A stretch of DNA of 7,888 bases. It comes from JBDRKE01 sp043814315. Lineage in GTDB: Bacteria > Omnitrophota > Gorgyraeia > Gygaellales > Profunditerraquicolaceae. The stretch lies in assembly GCA_043814315.1 (NCBI GenBank), contig JBDRKE010000041.1:1-7888 (forward strand). The letters run 5' to 3'. Shown in pieces: positions 4,950 to 7,888 of this stretch (within the stretch, counting starts at the first letter, position 1; the number at the start of each line of letters is the position of its first letter). Below the pieces are notes generated by a model. It saw only the letters and a list, made by a program, of their open reading frames with translations, did not search any database and had not been told where the DNA came from. A program made the position numbers and the translations under genes.

Positions 4950-7562
4950 TTATTTAAATATCAATTCCTTCTTCTCATTCACATCCACTATGAGCTTATC
5001 GCCTTCCTTAATCTTTCCCTCTAAGATTCCCAGGGAAAGCTTATCCTGGATGTTTCTTTGCAGGGCCCTTTTCAGGGGCCTGGCGCCAAAATGGATATCA
5101 AAACCCTTATCCGCAAGATACGCCTTGGCCTTTTCCGTTAACTCAAGGCAAATCTTTCGCTCAGCCAGCCTTCTGATAATAGGCCCAAGCTCAATGTCAA
5201 CGATTCTTTTAATATCCTCTTTACTAAGAGGGTTAAACACAATAATATCATCGAGCCGGTTCAGGAATTCCGGCTTAAATGTCCTTCGGACTTCTTCCAG
5301 CAGCTTTTCCTTCATTTCTTTAAAGCTTGAGGATTCTTCTTTAGGGCTCTTAAAACCGATGGAGCCGTGTTGCTGGATGATTTCCGCCCCGATATTGGAG
5401 GTCATGATGATAACCGTATTCTTGAAATTAACGGTCCTGCCCTGGCCGTCTGTAAGCCTTCCGTCATCCAGAATCTGTAAAAGGATATTAAAAACTTCGG
5501 GGTGGGCCTTCTCAATCTCATCCAACAGAATCACCGCATAAGGCCTGCGCCTTACTTTTTCTGTCAACTGGCCGCCTTCTTCATATCCGACATATCCGGG
5601 AGGCGCGCCTATCAGGCGGCTAACGCTGAACTTCTCCATATACTCAGACATATCCATACGGATTATCGCATCCTCGTCATCAAACAAAAACCAAGCCAGC
5701 GCCTTAGCCAGCTTGGTCTTTCCCACGCCGGTTGGCCCCATGAAAATAAAGGATCCCATGGGCCTGGCCTCATCCGCTAAACCGGAACGTGAACGCCGGA
5801 TACAGGCGGAAATAATATCCACGGCTTCGCTCTGGCCGACCACCCTAGATTTGAGCCGCTCCTGCATCCTGATGAGTTTTTCCGTATCCGCTTCCATAAG
5901 CTTGGTTAAAGGGACACCTGTCCACTCAGAAATCACCTCGGCAATATCCTCATCGCCGATTTCCTGGCGCAGCATTCCCGACTCCTTCTGTAATTTAACA
6001 AATTCTTCGTTATGCTTTTTGAGGACCTGTTCTAATTCAAGAAGCTTTCCGTATTTTATCTCTGCCACCCGGTCAAGGTTGCCGACCTTTTCTGCATTGC
6101 TGGCTTCATTTTTAAGGTCCTCGATTATTTTTTTTGTCTCTTGGAGCTTAAAAATGATGGATTTTTCTTTCTCCCACTGCTTCTTTTTGATATCCAGCTC
6201 TTTCTTCAGCTGCTCCAGGTCTTCCTCTATTTTTTTGAGCCTTTCCAAAGAGGTCTTTTCCTTTTCCTTCCTAAGGGCCTGCTTTTCTATCTCCAGCTGC
6301 ATGACCTTACGCTGCACCACATCAATCTCCGTAGGCATGCTGTCTATTTCAATCCGAAGGCGGCTGGCCGCCTCATCAATCAGGTCCACGGCCTTGTCGG
6401 GAAGATGCCTATCCGTTATGTAGCGCTGCGATAATGTAGCTGCCGCAATAATGGCCGAATCCTTGATGCGCACACCGTGATGAATCTCATATTTTTCTTT
6501 TAATCCTCTTAAAATGGCGATGGTGTCCTGGACGTCCGGCTCACCCACAAATACGCTCTGGAACCTTCTTTCCAGAGCGCTATCCTTTTCTATATACTTA
6601 CGGTATTCATTCAAGGTGGTGGCACCGATGCAACGCAACTGTCCGCGCGCCAGCATCGGTTTTAACATATTCGAGGCATCAATGGCCCCCTCAGCGGCGC
6701 CCGCGCCGACAATGGTATGCAATTCATCAATAAACAAAATAATCTGTCCGTTCTTGCTCTGGATTTCTTTTAGCACGGCTTTAAGCCGGTTTTCAAATTC
6801 TCCGCGGAATTTGGTGCCTGCCACTAAACTTCCTAAATCTAAAGCCACGATTTTTTTATTTTTAAGGCCTTCGGGAACATCATGAGAAACAATGCGCTGG
6901 GCCAAGCCCTCCACGATAGCTGTCTTTCCCACGCCGGCTTCACCGATCAAAACCGGATTGTTCTTCGTGCGCCTGGATAAAACCTGCATGAGCCTGCGGA
7001 TTTCTTTATCGCGGCCGATCACGGGATCCAGTTTATTCTTCAAAGCCATCTCCGTTATATCCTGGCCGTATTTCTCCAGGGCCTTGAATTTTTCCTCCGG
7101 ATTTTCATCCGTGATGCGGTGCATCCCCCGAATCTCTGCCAACGCTGAGAGAATCCTTTCTTTATTTAACCCCTGCCTCTTGAATTCTTTGGTAATAACG
7201 GAATCTTCATCGGAAAATAAAGCCAAAAGGACATGCTCACCTGAAATAAATTCATCCTTTAAGGCCTTGGCTTCTTTTGTGGCATTATTAAGCAGGTTGT
7301 TGAAGCGGCCGGAGAAATAGACCTGAACGTTTTTACCGGAAACTTTCGGTCTTTGGCGCAAATCCTCCTCTAAGAGCTTTACGATAGAGCCGGCTGATAT
7401 TCCGGTCTTATCAAGGGATTCTGACACAATATTATCTTCCTGCCTGAGCAAAGCGGTAAACAGTTGCTCAGGCTCCACCTGCTGTTGGCCGGCCTCCGTA
7501 GCAAGGCTTATGGCATCCTGCAGAGCCTCCTGTAATTTCAGAGTGAATTTATCTAACCTCAT
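4950..7562 (-). CDS. clpB: ClpB ATP-dependent disaggregase (Hsp104 family)
   Basis: ClpB is a hexameric AAA+ machine that pulls polypeptides out of aggregates together with DnaK/DnaJ/GrpE. The 870 residues are full length. The N-domain is about 1-145, with the typical MRLDKFT start. AAA-1 has Walker A GEAGVGKT (207-214), pore loop KFRG (251-254, Phe in place of the usual Tyr), Walker B ILFIDE (275-280) and arginine fingers near 332-333. A charged coiled-coil middle domain, which separates ClpB from ClpA/ClpC, spans about 405-535 with YGKLLELE at 504-511. AAA-2 has Walker A GPTGVGKT (609-616), pore loop GYVGY (656-660), Walker B VILLDE (677-682) and sensor-2 GARPLKRAL (826-834). I see no IGF/L-type ClpP-docking loop, as expected for a disaggregase. 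AAGGAG seven bases upstream supports the start. A near-perfect CIRCE precedes the gene. Confidence 0.98.
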   Translation of the reverse strand: MRLDKFTLKLQEALQDAISLATEAGQQQVEPEQLFTALLRQEDNIVSESLDKTGISAGSIVKLLEEDLRQRPKVSGKNVQVYFSGRFNNLLNNATKEAKALKDEFISGEHVLLALFSDEDSVITKEFKRQGLNKERILSALAEIRGMHRITDENPEEKFKALEKYGQDITEMALKNKLDPVIGRDKEIRRLMQVLSRRTKNNPVLIGEAGVGKTAIVEGLAQRIVSHDVPEGLKNKKIVALDLGSLVAGTKFRGEFENRLKAVLKEIQSKNGQIILFIDELHTIVGAGAAEGAIDASNMLKPMLARGQLRCIGATTLNEYRKYIEKDSALERRFQSVFVGEPDVQDTIAILRGLKEKYEIHHGVRIKDSAIIAAATLSQRYITDRHLPDKAVDLIDEAASRLRIEIDSMPTEIDVVQRKVMQLEIEKQALRKEKEKTSLERLKKIEEDLEQLKKELDIKKKQWEKEKSIIFKLQETKKIIEDLKNEASNAEKVGNLDRVAEIKYGKLLELEQVLKKHNEEFVKLQKESGMLRQEIGDEDIAEVISEWTGVPLTKLMEADTEKLIRMQERLKSRVVGQSEAVDIISACIRRSRSGLADEARPMGSFIFMGPTGVGKTKLAKALAWFLFDDEDAIIRMDMSEYMEKFSVSRLIGAPPGYVGYEEGGQLTEKVRRRPYAVILLDEIEKAHPEVFNILLQILDDGRLTDGQGRTVNFKNTVIIMTSNIGAEIIQQHGSIGFKSPKEESSSFKEMKEKLLEEVRRTFKPEFLNRLDDIIVFNPLSKEDIKRIVDIELGPIIRRLAERKICLELTEKAKAYLADKGFDIHFGARPLKRALQRNIQDKLSLGILEGKIKEGDKLIVDVNEKKELIFK

Positions 7563-7582
7563 TTTCGTTCTCCTTATCTATA

Positions 7583-7609
7583 TTAGCAGTCATATATCCA
7601 GAGTGCTAA
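7583..7609 (-). promoter_or_regulatory. CIRCE operator upstream of clpB
   Basis: TTAGCAGTC (7583-7591), nine bases, then GAGTGCTAA (7601-7609) match the CIRCE consensus at 17 of 18 positions; the single change is G for C at 7589. It is a better match than the element in front of hrcA. It lies 20 bases upstream of the clpB start codon and overlaps the likely -10 region, a position suited to repression by HrcA. Confidence 0.93.
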
Positions 7610-7620
7610 TTACAAGTCAA
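7591..7620 (-). promoter_or_regulatory. Probable clpB promoter overlapping CIRCE
   Basis: On the minus strand TTGACT (7615-7620, five of six -35 matches) follows a run of eight T. An AT-rich -10 candidate (TATATG at 7591-7596 with an 18-base spacer, or the overlapping ATATAT with 17) lies within the CIRCE spacer. The -35 is good and the -10 is weak, so the exact -10 is uncertain. The -35 begins seven bases past the stop of the HspR-like gene. Confidence 0.55.
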
Positions 7621-7627
7621 AAAAAAT

Positions 7628-7888
7628 TTACTCTTCCTTAGTTTCAAGAATAATTTTTATTCCGTGAATGTTTACGTGTTTATCTTCCATAAGGTAATGC
7701 ACATACTCCAACTTTTTGATATCCTTAAGTGAATAAAGTCGGCTCTTCTTACCTATTCGTTTCGGACGGACAACCCCTGCTTTATCCAGTTGTCGTAACG
7801 TCCAGGCAGGTAAATCCACAAGCTTACTCACCACGCTTATGACATAAACCGGTTCATCAGGACTTATATAGATGTCAAAAAGAGGCAT
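7628..7888 (-). CDS. HspR-like MerR-family regulator (start at window edge)
   Basis: The 86 visible residues match the small MerR-type HspR heat-shock repressors: PVYVISVVSKLVDLPAWTLRQLDKAGVVRPKR (in pieces 13-24 and 25-44), then SRLYSLKDIKKLEYVHYLM (49-67) and the HVNIHGIKIIL segment (71-81). In HspR the corresponding elements are the helix-turn-helix, the wing and the short dimer helix, and the protein represses dnaK/clpB genes at HAIR sites. No effector-binding domain or cysteine cluster is present, also as in HspR. The ATG is the last codon in the window, so the true start may lie further upstream. The gene ends 65 bases before clpB on the same strand, which favours a regulatory link with clpB. 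No HAIR-like CTTGAGT-N7-ACTCAAG was found by eye in the window, so either its operator is different or lies outside. Another MerR subfamily cannot be excluded. Confidence 0.8.
   Translation of the reverse strand: MPLFDIYISPDEPVYVISVVSKLVDLPAWTLRQLDKAGVVRPKRIGKKSRLYSLKDIKKLEYVHYLMEDKHVNIHGIKIILETKEE

Noticed and set aside
5713..6423. Long plus-strand open frame of 236 codons, Ser/Phe/Leu-rich
   Set aside because: It is the complement of the clpB middle and AAA-1 regions; the clpB frame has a full set of conserved motifs, and the opposite frame shows no family resemblance.
7563..7627. HAIR site for the HspR-like protein in front of clpB
   Set aside because: No CTTGAGT-N7-ACTCAAG or close variant is visible; the palindrome present is clearly CIRCE.

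Overview
The window holds a bacterial heat-shock locus with every recognisable gene on the minus strand. In transcription order (right to left) these are: a MerR-type, HspR-like regulator at the right edge; clpB; then an hrcA-grpE-dnaK-dnaJ cluster; and the start of an fmdB-type zinc-ribbon gene cut off by the left edge. All six longer proteins are assigned from motifs visible in their sequence.

Organism: hrcA-grpE-dnaK-dnaJ with CIRCE sites is widespread in bacteria. Three traits point away from Proteobacteria and model Firmicutes. DnaK lacks the roughly 24-residue insertion of Gram-negative DnaK and resembles the Thermoplasma/candidate-phylum subtype. HrcA is short (245 residues against about 340). 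The gaps on both sides of dnaJ hold AT-rich AAATTTC/CAAATTCC mosaics of a kind I recall from metagenome-derived genomes such as Omnitrophota. I favour an uncultured candidate phylum, perhaps Omnitrophota, at low to moderate confidence.

Layout: 1-153 fmdB (partial); 154-326 a repeat-filled gap; 327-1487 dnaJ; 1488-1590 a second AT-rich repeat gap; 1591-3477 dnaK; a short grpE-dnaK junction with a possible hairpin reaching the dnaK Shine-Dalgarno; 3515-4069 grpE; 4074-4811 hrcA; 4812-4949 a dense control region with a sigma-70-type promoter, a CCCGTTAG repeat set and a CIRCE site; 4950-7562 clpB; 7563-7627 a near-perfect CIRCE lying on the probable clpB promoter; 7628-7888 the HspR-like gene.

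How it works together: DnaK, DnaJ and GrpE form the Hsp70 folding cycle, and ClpB is the disaggregase that works with it. HrcA is expected to repress both its own operon and clpB through the two CIRCE elements. The HspR-like gene next to clpB suggests a second layer of control, although no HAIR operator is visible. I see no wholly new system. The points most worth following up are the non-CIRCE repeat set in the hrcA leader, with two mutually exclusive stems, the AU-rich hairpin at the dnaK start, the compact HrcA, and the repeat mosaics bracketing dnaJ.
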